Shown in pieces: positions 8,323-15,423 of a DNA stretch of 64,000 nt. Source of the stretch: Flavobacterium hungaricum (GTDB lineage: Bacteria; Bacteroidota; Bacteroidia; Flavobacteriales; Flavobacteriaceae). The stretch lies in the NCBI RefSeq assembly GCF_015182285.1, contig NZ_PRDM01000001.1, forward strand, positions 682,001 through 746,000, read 5' to 3'. Every line of letters starts with the position of its first letter. Position 1 is the first letter of the stretch. The position numbers and the translations under genes are program-made. The notes under the pieces are model-generated. The model had not been told where the DNA came from. It ran no database searches and worked only from the letters and a program-made list of their open reading frames with translations.

Positions 8323-8358
8323 AAAAAAGGAAACATATTTGATATGTTTCCTTTTTAA
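8323..8358 (+). terminator. Rho-independent terminator after tssC
   Basis: A perfect 15-bp hairpin: AAAAAGGAAACATAT (8324-8338) pairs with ATATGTTTCCTTTTT (8342-8356) around TTG, with the T-run built into the 3' arm. It lies 14 nt after the tssC stop codon. Confidence 0.85.
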
Positions 8359-8404
8359 ACAAAACATTGATCTTTTGAATGATCAAACCAAATAATTCAA
8401 ATTC

Positions 8405-8932
8405 ATGAACGTACTTAAAATTTTACTTTTAGTCGGTTTGTTTTCTATTTCAAACGCAATTAAAGCGCAAAAAGTAAATCAGATTGATACTTTAAGCTGT
8501 CCTATTACGCAAAACGATTTATTGCTTTCAGGAAAATTATTTGCAAGTGCGAAACCCATTTTACTTCGTGTTTATAACGAAGATTATGAATATGCTGTTT
8601 TTCAGTTAGGAAAAAGAAGAGGCAGTATTTACCTATATTTTAAAATTTTTTCAGATAATGTCTGTGTAAAACAGGAGCAGCCTCTGGAACTCTATTTTAA
8701 AGACGGAGAAATGTATATTCTTAAAAATACTTTCAAGGTAAATTGTGACGGAACAGCAGCTCTTGAACTTACACGAAGGGACATTAAAAAACTAATGTCG
8801 CACAACATCAATACTATAAAATTTTTCACACTTAAGAAAGACTACGAATTTAGTCCTACTGAAGTTGATAATCAGAATATAAAGTTTTATCTGCACTGTT
8901 TGAAACTTTATAAGGTGAGGAAGAAAAAATAA
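8405..8932 (+). CDS. Exported protein of unknown function in T6SS locus
   Basis: A 175-residue protein with a cleavable signal peptide (MNVLKILLLVGLFSISNAIK, cut probably after the Ala of IKA-Q); no lipobox, so it should be a soluble periplasmic protein. The mature part is beta-rich with three Cys (TLSCPI, DNVCVK, KVNCDG) and one more near the end (LHCLK), which may form disulfides. It follows the tssC terminator by 47 nt, so it is likely transcribed separately or by read-through. I do not recognise it. A periplasmic accessory factor of the T6SS envelope complex is possible given its place between sheath and baseplate genes. Confidence 0.7.
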   Translation: MNVLKILLLVGLFSISNAIKAQKVNQIDTLSCPITQNDLLLSGKLFASAKPILLRVYNEDYEYAVFQLGKRRGSIYLYFKIFSDNVCVKQEQPLELYFKDGEMYILKNTFKVNCDGTAALELTRRDIKKLMSHNINTIKFFTLKKDYEFSPTEVDNQNIKFYLHCLKLYKVRKKK

Positions 8933-8990
8933 ATTTTTAGTTGAATTAAACACAAAAACACTCAAGTACAATCTATCAAAAAATCAAAAT

Positions 8991-9704
8991 ATGCCATTTC
9001 CAGAATTAAACCTTTCATTGGGACTTACAGATAACGATGGTTCTGTTTTCTATGCAGGAAGCGGAGAAGGAAAAGTGATTGTAAGAACAGATTCTGCTCT
9101 AAAAAAACACACAATTAATATCATTATCTCGGAACAGCAGACAGGATCTGTTTATTTAAAAACACAATTTGAAGGTTCTGAAATTCCAGCCGAAATCGAA
9201 GTGCCAACGTATCAAATGATTGTGACGGATGATAAAACAAACGAAAAAGAAATATATAAAGTTACCCGTGATACTTTTTTTTATAAGCAGCAGTCTAAGA
9301 AAAAAGGATTATGGAGTTTTTTGGGTTTAAAATTTTTAGCGCCAAAAAACTTTCTCTTTGAAAATATACCCTTCGAACCTTTAAAAGAGGAAATCGAGAC
9401 GTATGATATTTCGAGATATAGAAAATTAAATGGAGAAGAACTTAGTTATACTTTTCAAAAAGACGGACAGAATATTCAGCTTTTTGCCGGTGATATTAAT
9501 GTATTAAAAGTAGAGAAAGGAACCAGCTATTTTGTAATTGTTGATGAAAAAAAAGGACAGCGGTTTATAGGAGATATATTGTATCGTGAAAAATTCCTAA
9601 AACTGACACCTTCAGTAAAACTGAGTCTGATTAAACGCAAACAGGTTTCTAAGGAAATGGAAACAGATAAAAAAGGTCGTACAGACAGATTGATTTATAT
9701 TTAA
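8991..9704 (+). CDS. T6SS-locus protein of unknown function
   Basis: A 237-residue protein without signal peptide or membrane segment, so presumably cytoplasmic. The N-terminal ~80 residues are beta-rich (LNLSLGLTDNDGSVFYAG, HTINIIISEQQ). A basic loop (KQQSKKKGLWSFLGLK) sits near residue 100 and the C-terminus is strongly basic (SLIKRKQVSKEMETDKKGR). The stop codon is 12 nt before the ATG of tssE, which suggests co-transcription and possibly a baseplate-associated role. No family is recognised; it does not look like TssG, which should be larger and is otherwise missing from the window. Confidence 0.7.
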   Translation: MPFPELNLSLGLTDNDGSVFYAGSGEGKVIVRTDSALKKHTINIIISEQQTGSVYLKTQFEGSEIPAEIEVPTYQMIVTDDKTNEKEIYKVTRDTFFYKQQSKKKGLWSFLGLKFLAPKNFLFENIPFEPLKEEIETYDISRYRKLNGEELSYTFQKDGQNIQLFAGDINVLKVEKGTSYFVIVDEKKGQRFIGDILYREKFLKLTPSVKLSLIKRKQVSKEMETDKKGRTDRLIYI

Positions 9705-9716
9705 TATGTGCAAAAT

Positions 9717-10148
9717 ATGAAAGGAGCATTTTACAAACTGCCTATAGACTTTAATAGCGTAATGCAAAAAAAAGAGTTAGAAAAAACTTCAATAGAGCAT
9801 TCTATTGCACAACAGGTTATTTTATTGGCCACAACCACATTTGGCGAGTGTAAGTTTGATGAAACGTTTGGGTCAAAAATTTGGGAGATAGATTTTGATC
9901 TGCTAATGAACGAGAATACGCTTAAAGAGATCATTTCGAAGACAATGAAACAGTCATTGACTCTTCACGAAAAGAGGATAAAAGTAAAAGAACTTAAAGT
10001 TGAACTATCAGAAACAATGTATTTGGTTGATGATGTCAGCAGAGCAAAAAAGAAAGTTGATATCATAATTGAAGCAACAATAAAAAGTACCAACCGTGAT
10101 TTTGATTTTAGAGGCTATTTTTTTGTTGGTCCTTTATCTTATAAATAA
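9717..10148 (+). CDS. tssE: T6SS baseplate wedge subunit TssE (gp25-like)
   Basis: TssE is the gp25/GPW-family protein that seeds sheath assembly on the baseplate. The product (143 residues from the ATG at 9717; a GTG at 9708 would add three) shows the family pattern. An N-terminal region ends in the helix EHSIAQQVILLATTTFGEC, then comes the core FGSKIWEIDFD near residue 50, then a helix-strand C-terminus with HEKRIKVKELKVEL, where the conserved E-x-R position is HEKR. The ATG at 9717 is preferred because the GTG has no better ribosome-binding site. It belongs with the upstream gene (12-nt gap). Confidence 0.8.
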   Translation: MKGAFYKLPIDFNSVMQKKELEKTSIEHSIAQQVILLATTTFGECKFDETFGSKIWEIDFDLLMNENTLKEIISKTMKQSLTLHEKRIKVKELKVELSETMYLVDDVSRAKKKVDIIIEATIKSTNRDFDFRGYFFVGPLSYK

Positions 10149-10279
10149 CTTTTTTAGTAATATTTTATACTCATTAAGCCAAAAAAATGTTGTTTTTATT
10201 TTTAACTTATTGATAATGAAAATATTGAATATGTAAATAAAATTTTATTAAAAATATTATAATAATAAGATTTTATTTA

Positions 10280-10287
10280 TATATTTA
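10280..10287 (+). promoter_or_regulatory. Possible promoter -7 element for hcp1
   Basis: TATATTTA fits TAnnTTTG except for the last base and lies 42 nt before the hcp1 start, in a very AT-rich 180-nt gap after tssE. No clear TTTG -33 box was found at the right distance, so this is tentative. Confidence 0.25.
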
Positions 10288-10328
10288 CAGCATAAATAAA
10301 TAAATTAATAATTAAAAAATTTTTCATT

Positions 10329-10715
10329 ATGTCGTTTTTAACATCATTAACAGTAGCAGGAAAAGATTACAAAGTATTAAACGTAAGTTATGATTTAGCT
10401 CAAGAAACAGATGCTTCTGGGCGTCCATCTACGGTAACACGCGGAGGAAGAATCATGATCGAAGTTGAATCAACTGGAAGTACTGAATTGTTTGAATGGA
10501 TGACTAACAATTTCGAAAGAAAAGACGGGTCAGTAAAATTCATCAAACGTGATTCAAATGCTACTTTAAAAGAGCTAAAGTTTACAGAAGCTTACATGGT
10601 TAAGTACAAAGAAAACTTTGATCATAACAGTGAAAATCCATTAACGGAAACTTTTATGATTTCTGCTCGTAAAATTTCGATGGGTGGAGGAGAATTTGAT
10701 AATGCTTGGGTATAA
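10329..10715 (+). CDS. hcp: T6SS tube protein Hcp (TssD), copy 1
   Basis: Hcp hexamers stack into the inner tube that is pushed out by sheath contraction and can carry effectors. The 128-residue product has the Bacteroidetes Hcp form: MSFLTSLTVAGKDYKVLNVS at the start, a central RGGRIMIEVES strand, FEWMTNNFERKDGSVKFIKR and the closing ISMGGGEFDNAW. A 180-nt AT-rich gap precedes it and a strong terminator at 10748 follows it, so it is probably an independent, highly expressed gene, as expected for the main tube protein. It is clearly diverged from the second copy at 10870. Confidence 0.9.
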   Translation: MSFLTSLTVAGKDYKVLNVSYDLAQETDASGRPSTVTRGGRIMIEVESTGSTELFEWMTNNFERKDGSVKFIKRDSNATLKELKFTEAYMVKYKENFDHNSENPLTETFMISARKISMGGGEFDNAWV

Positions 10716-10747
10716 TCCTTTGGACTTTATCAAAATCTAATTAAACT

Positions 10748-10785
10748 AAAAGGGAGTCCAATTACTTGGACTTCCTTTTTTTTGT
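10748..10785 (+). terminator. Rho-independent terminator after hcp1
   Basis: AAAAGGGAGTCCAA (10748-10761) pairs with TTGGACTTCCTTTT (10766-10779), one G mismatched, around TTAC, followed by a long T-run. It separates the two hcp genes. Confidence 0.8.
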
Positions 10786-10869
10786 TTTTTCTTTCGAAAT
10801 ATCTGGTTTTGTAATAGTAAAACTAGATTTTCAACATTTCCTAAATTTAATCATCTAATAAATCTACCA

Positions 10870-11265
10870 ATGAGTTTTTTATCTAAATTACATATAGACG
10901 GCGAAGAATATAATGTTCTTGAATTTAATATTGGCTTTAAACAAGAAATAGATACAACAAGTAAACCTACAGGTAACGCAAAAGGCGGCGTGATCAAAAT
11001 GATCATCGAAGCAAGCCAGAACAGCCATTTTTTATCTTGGATGCTAAATGGGGATTTAACCAAAGACGGAAAAATTGTTTTTTACAGAAGAGATGCTTTA
11101 AGCAAAATGAAAGAGCTTTCGTTTACTAAAGCATTTTGCATTGGCTATGATGAGCAATTTACAAGCACTACCGAAATACCAATGCGAATTACGATGGAGC
11201 TAGTAGCAAAAGAATTGACTTTTGGAGACGCTAAATTCTCAAATAACTGGATTGCTTTAGATTAA
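10870..11265 (+). CDS. T6SS Hcp (TssD), copy 2
   Basis: A 131-residue Hcp paralog: MSFLSKLHIDGEEYNVLEFN at the start, KGGVIKMIIEAS in the centre, FLSWMLNGDLTKDGKIVFYR and LTFGDAKFSNNW at the end, each lining up with copy 1. Sequence between these anchors is strongly different, so the two are old paralogs, not a recent duplication. It sits 36 nt before vgrG and beyond the hcp1 terminator, so it is probably co-transcribed with vgrG and the effectors. It may be a dedicated carrier or tip-proximal ring for those effectors; this is inference from position. Confidence 0.88.
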   Translation: MSFLSKLHIDGEEYNVLEFNIGFKQEIDTTSKPTGNAKGGVIKMIIEASQNSHFLSWMLNGDLTKDGKIVFYRRDALSKMKELSFTKAFCIGYDEQFTSTTEIPMRITMELVAKELTFGDAKFSNNWIALD

Positions 11266-11301
11266 TTGTTTAAATCTTATTAAAAACAAGTACGCATTAT
11301 T

Positions 11302-13110
11302 ATGGCACATTTTTCAGAACAAGTACATATAACTATAGGGAGTTTTCCCAAAAATATTGTCTATTATGATTTAAAGCTATCCCAAAAAATGGCCGAACAT
11401 CATCATTTTTCTTTTGTCTGGCAATATACAGGTCAAGCAGTAATTAACCCGGCAGAGCAGGCAAAAGCACTAAGAACCTATCTTGGTGATGAGGTGATTT
11501 TTACCTTTAAAAGTCTTACTGGAATTAGACTAATGAGTAAAGGAATAATTACGGAACTTGCATCTATTGATCTTGACGGAAGCCCCGCTGGTTTACACGT
11601 ATCGGGTGTTAGCCATAGTATTGTTATTGATGATATGAAGAAATCAAGAACATTCCAAGAAAGAAGTATGGATGATATTGTACTTGGTATTTTTGCTGAA
11701 GGACCAGGAGAATTTTATCAAAGAGATTCTATTAGATCAACTTATTTAAAAGAATTTAGAAATCTTCTGCAATATAATGAGAGTAGTTTTGAATTTTTAA
11801 AAAGAATTGCAACACGTTATGGACAGTGGTTTTATTTTGACGGAATGCGTATGCAGTTCGGACAAACAAAAAACAGCCAGACTAAACTTATTAATGGCGC
11901 TTCGCTGCATAGTTTTAAGATACAGGCAAATATGGCCTCTCATAAAATTTCATTAACAGGTTATGATTATAGCAATGTAACAACTTTTCGTAATTCGGCT
12001 GCTAAAACTTCGTCTGGAAGTAAAGACAGTTTTGCTGCTATTGTAGGTTACAATCAGGGAACTGTGGCGAATTCTGATTTAAATAATGGTGTGTACACTG
12101 CAAACGCTACAATTAAAGAAGAATTAGATGATATGATAGCACTGCAAACTGCAGGACGCGATGCCAATAGTGTATATTACAGCGGTATTTCTTATTTTCC
12201 AATTGGTCTTGGGCAAGTATTTACAATAGTAAATCAAACAGTAGTACATGAATTGATTGCTATCGAAGTTACGCATCATTCTCAGGTGCATGGTAATTAT
12301 TCTTGCGAATTTAAAGCTATTCCAGCAGATGTAGCGGCACCGCATTATACCGATGTATTCGTTTTTGGTAAAGCAGAAACACAGCCTGCACAAGTAAAAG
12401 ATAATAACGATCCAGAAGGTTTAGGACGTGTAAGAGTAGAATTTTATGGTGCAAGCGGTACAGCAGTTACAGATTGGATTAGAATGGTACAGCCTTATTC
12501 TGGTTCAGGAAAAGGATTTTATTTTGTTCCCGAAATTGGAGAAGAAGTTTTAATTGGCTTTGAAGGCAATAATGTGCAGAATCCATACGTAATTGGTGCA
12601 CAATATAACGGACAGGATTCAAGCGGCTATGCTGATGCTCAGAATAATGTCAAAGCAATTCATACTCGAAGCGGCCACATTATAAAATTTACAGAAGAAG
12701 AAAGTATTACTATAGTTGATAAAGCGGGTAACGAAATACTTTTGGATAGTGTTGGAGGAAATATAAATATTACAGCATTAAAGACTATTAATCTAAATGC
12801 AGAAAATATAAATGTTAACGCTTCTCAAAATATTAGTGTAAGTGCGGGAATGAATATTACAGAAAGTGCTGGAGCGGATAAATCTACTGCTGTAGGCATG
12901 TTACATACAGTTATGGTTGGAGGTGATCATATGCTTAATGTTACCGGAAACTTTATGGAAAGTATTGAAGGTAATTTGGAGTCGCATAGTGCACAAGAAA
13001 GACAGGAAGTAGCTGTAAAGGGAATTGAAACAAGCAGTGAAGGTGGGATAAATAAGCATTCTAAAAAAGAAATACAAATTAATAGTGCTGAGAAATCTAA
13101 ATCACACTAA
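11302..13110 (+). CDS. vgrG: T6SS spike protein VgrG (TssI)
   Basis: VgrG trimers cap the Hcp tube and carry effectors. The 602-residue product has the gp27-like base in its N-terminal ~370 residues (with YNESSFEFLKRIATRYGQWF near residue 155). The gp5 OB-fold signature follows (DPEGLGRVRVEFYG near 372 and GFYFVPEIGEEVLIGFEGNN near 407). The C-terminal beta-helix needle shows short repeats (INLNAENINVNASQNISVSA). A His/Lys/Ser-rich tail of about 40 residues ends in KSKSH with no toxin domain. It overlaps no gene and its stop is only 3 nt before the first effector start, suggesting translational coupling. Confidence 0.93.
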   Translation: MAHFSEQVHITIGSFPKNIVYYDLKLSQKMAEHHHFSFVWQYTGQAVINPAEQAKALRTYLGDEVIFTFKSLTGIRLMSKGIITELASIDLDGSPAGLHVSGVSHSIVIDDMKKSRTFQERSMDDIVLGIFAEGPGEFYQRDSIRSTYLKEFRNLLQYNESSFEFLKRIATRYGQWFYFDGMRMQFGQTKNSQTKLINGASLHSFKIQANMASHKISLTGYDYSNVTTFRNSAAKTSSGSKDSFAAIVGYNQGTVANSDLNNGVYTANATIKEELDDMIALQTAGRDANSVYYSGISYFPIGLGQVFTIVNQTVVHELIAIEVTHHSQVHGNYSCEFKAIPADVAAPHYTDVFVFGKAETQPAQVKDNNDPEGLGRVRVEFYGASGTAVTDWIRMVQPYSGSGKGFYFVPEIGEEVLIGFEGNNVQNPYVIGAQYNGQDSSGYADAQNNVKAIHTRSGHIIKFTEEESITIVDKAGNEILLDSVGGNINITALKTINLNAENINVNASQNISVSAGMNITESAGADKSTAVGMLHTVMVGGDHMLNVTGNFMESIEGNLESHSAQERQEVAVKGIETSSEGGINKHSKKEIQINSAEKSKSH

Positions 13111-13113
13111 GGT

Positions 13114-14397
13114 ATGAGTAGAATAAGAATTGTAGGAGGTACTATTACAAAAACTACTGGAGGAGATTATAATATTTATTCTGACGGTAATATTGTGTAT
13201 AATTCAGGAACAGCTGTTGCAGAAACAAGTGATACTAGTATTGTTTATGGAGAACCTAAAGATGCGCCTGAAAAGAAAATTGTATCCAAAATCAAAGTTG
13301 AGTTTAGACCGAATTTAGGCTGGGAAGGTGAGTTTGGATTTGACTGGGCAAGAACAGGTGATAGTCAAATGCCTGTAGATGTACCATATTCATCTATAAT
13401 TGGAAAATATGGTAGTGTTTATGCTACTGACTCAAAAGCAGTATTTACATTTGATAATGCTCTTTATCAAAAAAAACTTTTAGAGTATGAGTCTTTTCTA
13501 TTAGTTGATTTTGGAAAATATTATGTGCCAAATATGACGCTTATGATTGGTGAAACTGCAATTTTAGATGCAAGTATTGAGGTTCTTGAAAAACCAGATT
13601 CAATGCGTTACAAATACGACGAAAGTATTTTTGAAGTGCTGATATTAGAAAAATTAAGCAATAAAGAGGGAAAACATTACAATGATAAAGTTATACAGAT
13701 AAAATGCCTTAAAGAATTTTCTGCAAAGCAAAAAATAGAATTAATAGCTACTAAGGATAAAATAAATACTAGAATAGGTCAGATTAATCTATTGCCTAAC
13801 AATGTAGTCAAAGAATTGGACGTTTTGTTTATTCCAGTTAAACATAATGGTACTACAGGAGCAGTTAAGGGAAATGAGATGAAAATACTTTCAAATGCTT
13901 TTAAGCAGGCTTATATTAAAGGTAATATACAACAATATACAAGCTATGTAGAAGTCGGAGGCTGGTGGTTTGATTTATTCTTTACAACCAAAGATAAAAA
14001 AGGAAACAAGATACTAGATAGATCAGATGTCAGATCCCTTCATTCAGCACTCGATAGTGCGTTTTTTGATGATGATGCAAATGAAATTTATAAAGATCAT
14101 TATAGATTGTATATGATGTCAAATGGTACTATAAACGGAGAAGCAGAGGCAATCGGAAATGCTAAGACAGTAGTTGTATTCCAAGGAAGAAACGATTCAA
14201 CGGCACCTCATGAACTTATGCATGCAATGGGGTTATATCATACCTTTGATAATGATGGAAAGTTTACTTATAAGCTTCATAAGACTGATAATATCATGGA
14301 TTATACCCATCAGACAAAAAACTCAAAAACAGGAAAACAAAATGAACGTTTTTCAACAAATAAATGGCAGTGGAAAATTCTAAACAAAAAAATGTAG
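13114..14397 (+). CDS. Putative T6SS effector: adaptor module plus metzincin-type metalloprotease
   Basis: The 427-residue product begins with a ~50-residue Gly/Asn/Tyr-rich module (MSRIRIVGGTITKTT and on to YGEPK) that is shared with the effector at 15424. A middle region follows (about 60-330, with WEGEFGFDWARTGD near 70). The C-terminus carries a zinc-protease site: HELMHAMGLYH at residues 366-376 fits the metzincin motif HExxHxxGxxH, and a Met-turn-like NIMDY follows with Met395. A fold-level zinc endopeptidase activity is therefore likely; the target is unknown. The gene follows vgrG by 3 nt and precedes a lipoprotein gene by 1 nt, the layout of a VgrG-loaded effector with its immunity gene. 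No signal peptide. Confidence 0.75.
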   Translation: MSRIRIVGGTITKTTGGDYNIYSDGNIVYNSGTAVAETSDTSIVYGEPKDAPEKKIVSKIKVEFRPNLGWEGEFGFDWARTGDSQMPVDVPYSSIIGKYGSVYATDSKAVFTFDNALYQKKLLEYESFLLVDFGKYYVPNMTLMIGETAILDASIEVLEKPDSMRYKYDESIFEVLILEKLSNKEGKHYNDKVIQIKCLKEFSAKQKIELIATKDKINTRIGQINLLPNNVVKELDVLFIPVKHNGTTGAVKGNEMKILSNAFKQAYIKGNIQQYTSYVEVGGWWFDLFFTTKDKKGNKILDRSDVRSLHSALDSAFFDDDANEIYKDHYRLYMMSNGTINGEAEAIGNAKTVVVFQGRNDSTAPHELMHAMGLYHTFDNDGKFTYKLHKTDNIMDYTHQTKNSKTGKQNERFSTNKWQWKILNKKM

Positions 14398-14398
14398 A

Positions 14399-15202
14399 AT
14401 GAAGAATATAAAACAAATTATTTTTATTTTCATTGTACTTAGCCTATTTAATTGTAAAGGGCAAACCGAAGAAGGTGTTCAATACCCCAAAGAAAAGATT
14501 ATGACAACAGATAGATTTGATATTGAAAGGTTTAAAAATTACCCTAAAGTTTTGAAATTAGGAGAAGAAAAAAAATTACCTTCAAAAATAGATACTTTGC
14601 CAGATGGGACAATTATTGACTATTCTTGGGGAAAAGGATTAGATAAGAAAAAATATTATTCCAAGAAAACTATTCCTCCTGTTCCTGCATTTTCCTACAT
14701 TGATAAAGAATATTATGAAAACGGTGTTTTGAAACAAGAAAGGGAAGTTTTTTTAGGACAGTCAATAAATAGTGACCAGATAAGATTTGGAGTATCAAAA
14801 TATTATGATGAAACAGGTCAGTTAATTAAAACTGTTGATGAATTGGTAAAATATGATAAAATTAGAGTCAAACCTTCTAATTTACTTGAAATTCTAAAAA
14901 GAGAACCCCTTTTTGTGAGTTTTACTAAAGAAGAACGTAAACATTTTATAGAGATATTTCAACTAAATGAAAAAATAGATGAGATTACTCCAGATATTGT
15001 CAATAAGGCTTTAAAAAAGCATGTTATTCTTGATCCAGATAGCAGACCTGATGTTGAAAATGTTTTTTTAAAACTATCAGAAGATGAAAAAAGCTGGAAT
15101 GTTATTAAAGATATTTATCCTTTTGGTCTTATTGAATTAAATATAGATGCTAACTCTGGTAAAATAATCAGCAGAACATATACAGAAGAAACGCGACCAT
15201 AG
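14399..15202 (+). CDS. Lipoprotein, candidate immunity protein for the metzincin effector
   Basis: A 267-residue lipoprotein: signal peptide MKNIKQIIFIFIVLSLFNC with Cys at residue 19. The first half holds two MORN-like or YwqK-like strands (KEYYENGVLKQER and KYYDETGQLIKT). The second half is mixed helix and strand (SFTKEERKHFIEIF, DEKSWNVIKDIYPFGLIEL). The start codon lies one base after the effector's stop, so the two are translationally linked. A lipid-anchored periplasmic protein encoded directly behind a protease effector is best read as its cognate immunity protein. Family is not recognised beyond the MORN-like repeats. Confidence 0.65.
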   Translation: MKNIKQIIFIFIVLSLFNCKGQTEEGVQYPKEKIMTTDRFDIERFKNYPKVLKLGEEKKLPSKIDTLPDGTIIDYSWGKGLDKKKYYSKKTIPPVPAFSYIDKEYYENGVLKQEREVFLGQSINSDQIRFGVSKYYDETGQLIKTVDELVKYDKIRVKPSNLLEILKREPLFVSFTKEERKHFIEIFQLNEKIDEITPDIVNKALKKHVILDPDSRPDVENVFLKLSEDEKSWNVIKDIYPFGLIELNIDANSGKIISRTYTEETRP

Positions 15203-15325
15203 ATTCATTAAAAAGATGTTTTGATATTATTCTTGATAGTTTAAAATCTAGACACTATAAATACTCCTTTATTATTAAATAGAATTTTATATTTTTTGAT
15301 GTGATTATAAAAAAACTCACAAAAA

Positions 15326-15402
15326 ATGAAATACATTATCTTATTTATTTTCATTAAAGTATTGTAAGAAAAAAATATAAGAGTTTAGTAATTAAAAATT
15401 AG
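15326..15402 (+). pseudogene. Possible remnant of a lipoprotein signal peptide
   Basis: In the 221-nt gap before the second effector an ATG at 15326 opens MKYIILFIFIKVL, then a stop. A one-base shift near the end reads LKYCKKKN, which looks like a lipobox followed by the usual Lys-rich linker. This may be the start of a lost immunity lipoprotein cut short by deletion. The stretch is short and AT-rich, so chance is possible. Confidence 0.3.
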
Positions 15403-15423
15403 TTTAATATATTAAATAAGTTT

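Noticed and set aside
12124..12393. Minus-strand 89-codon frame inside vgrG
   Set aside because: It lies wholly inside a clear VgrG frame and has no ribosome-binding site or family features; an antisense shadow.
13114..13270. The adaptor module as a PAAR domain
   Set aside because: It lacks the PAAR repeats and zinc-binding His/Cys pattern and is too short.
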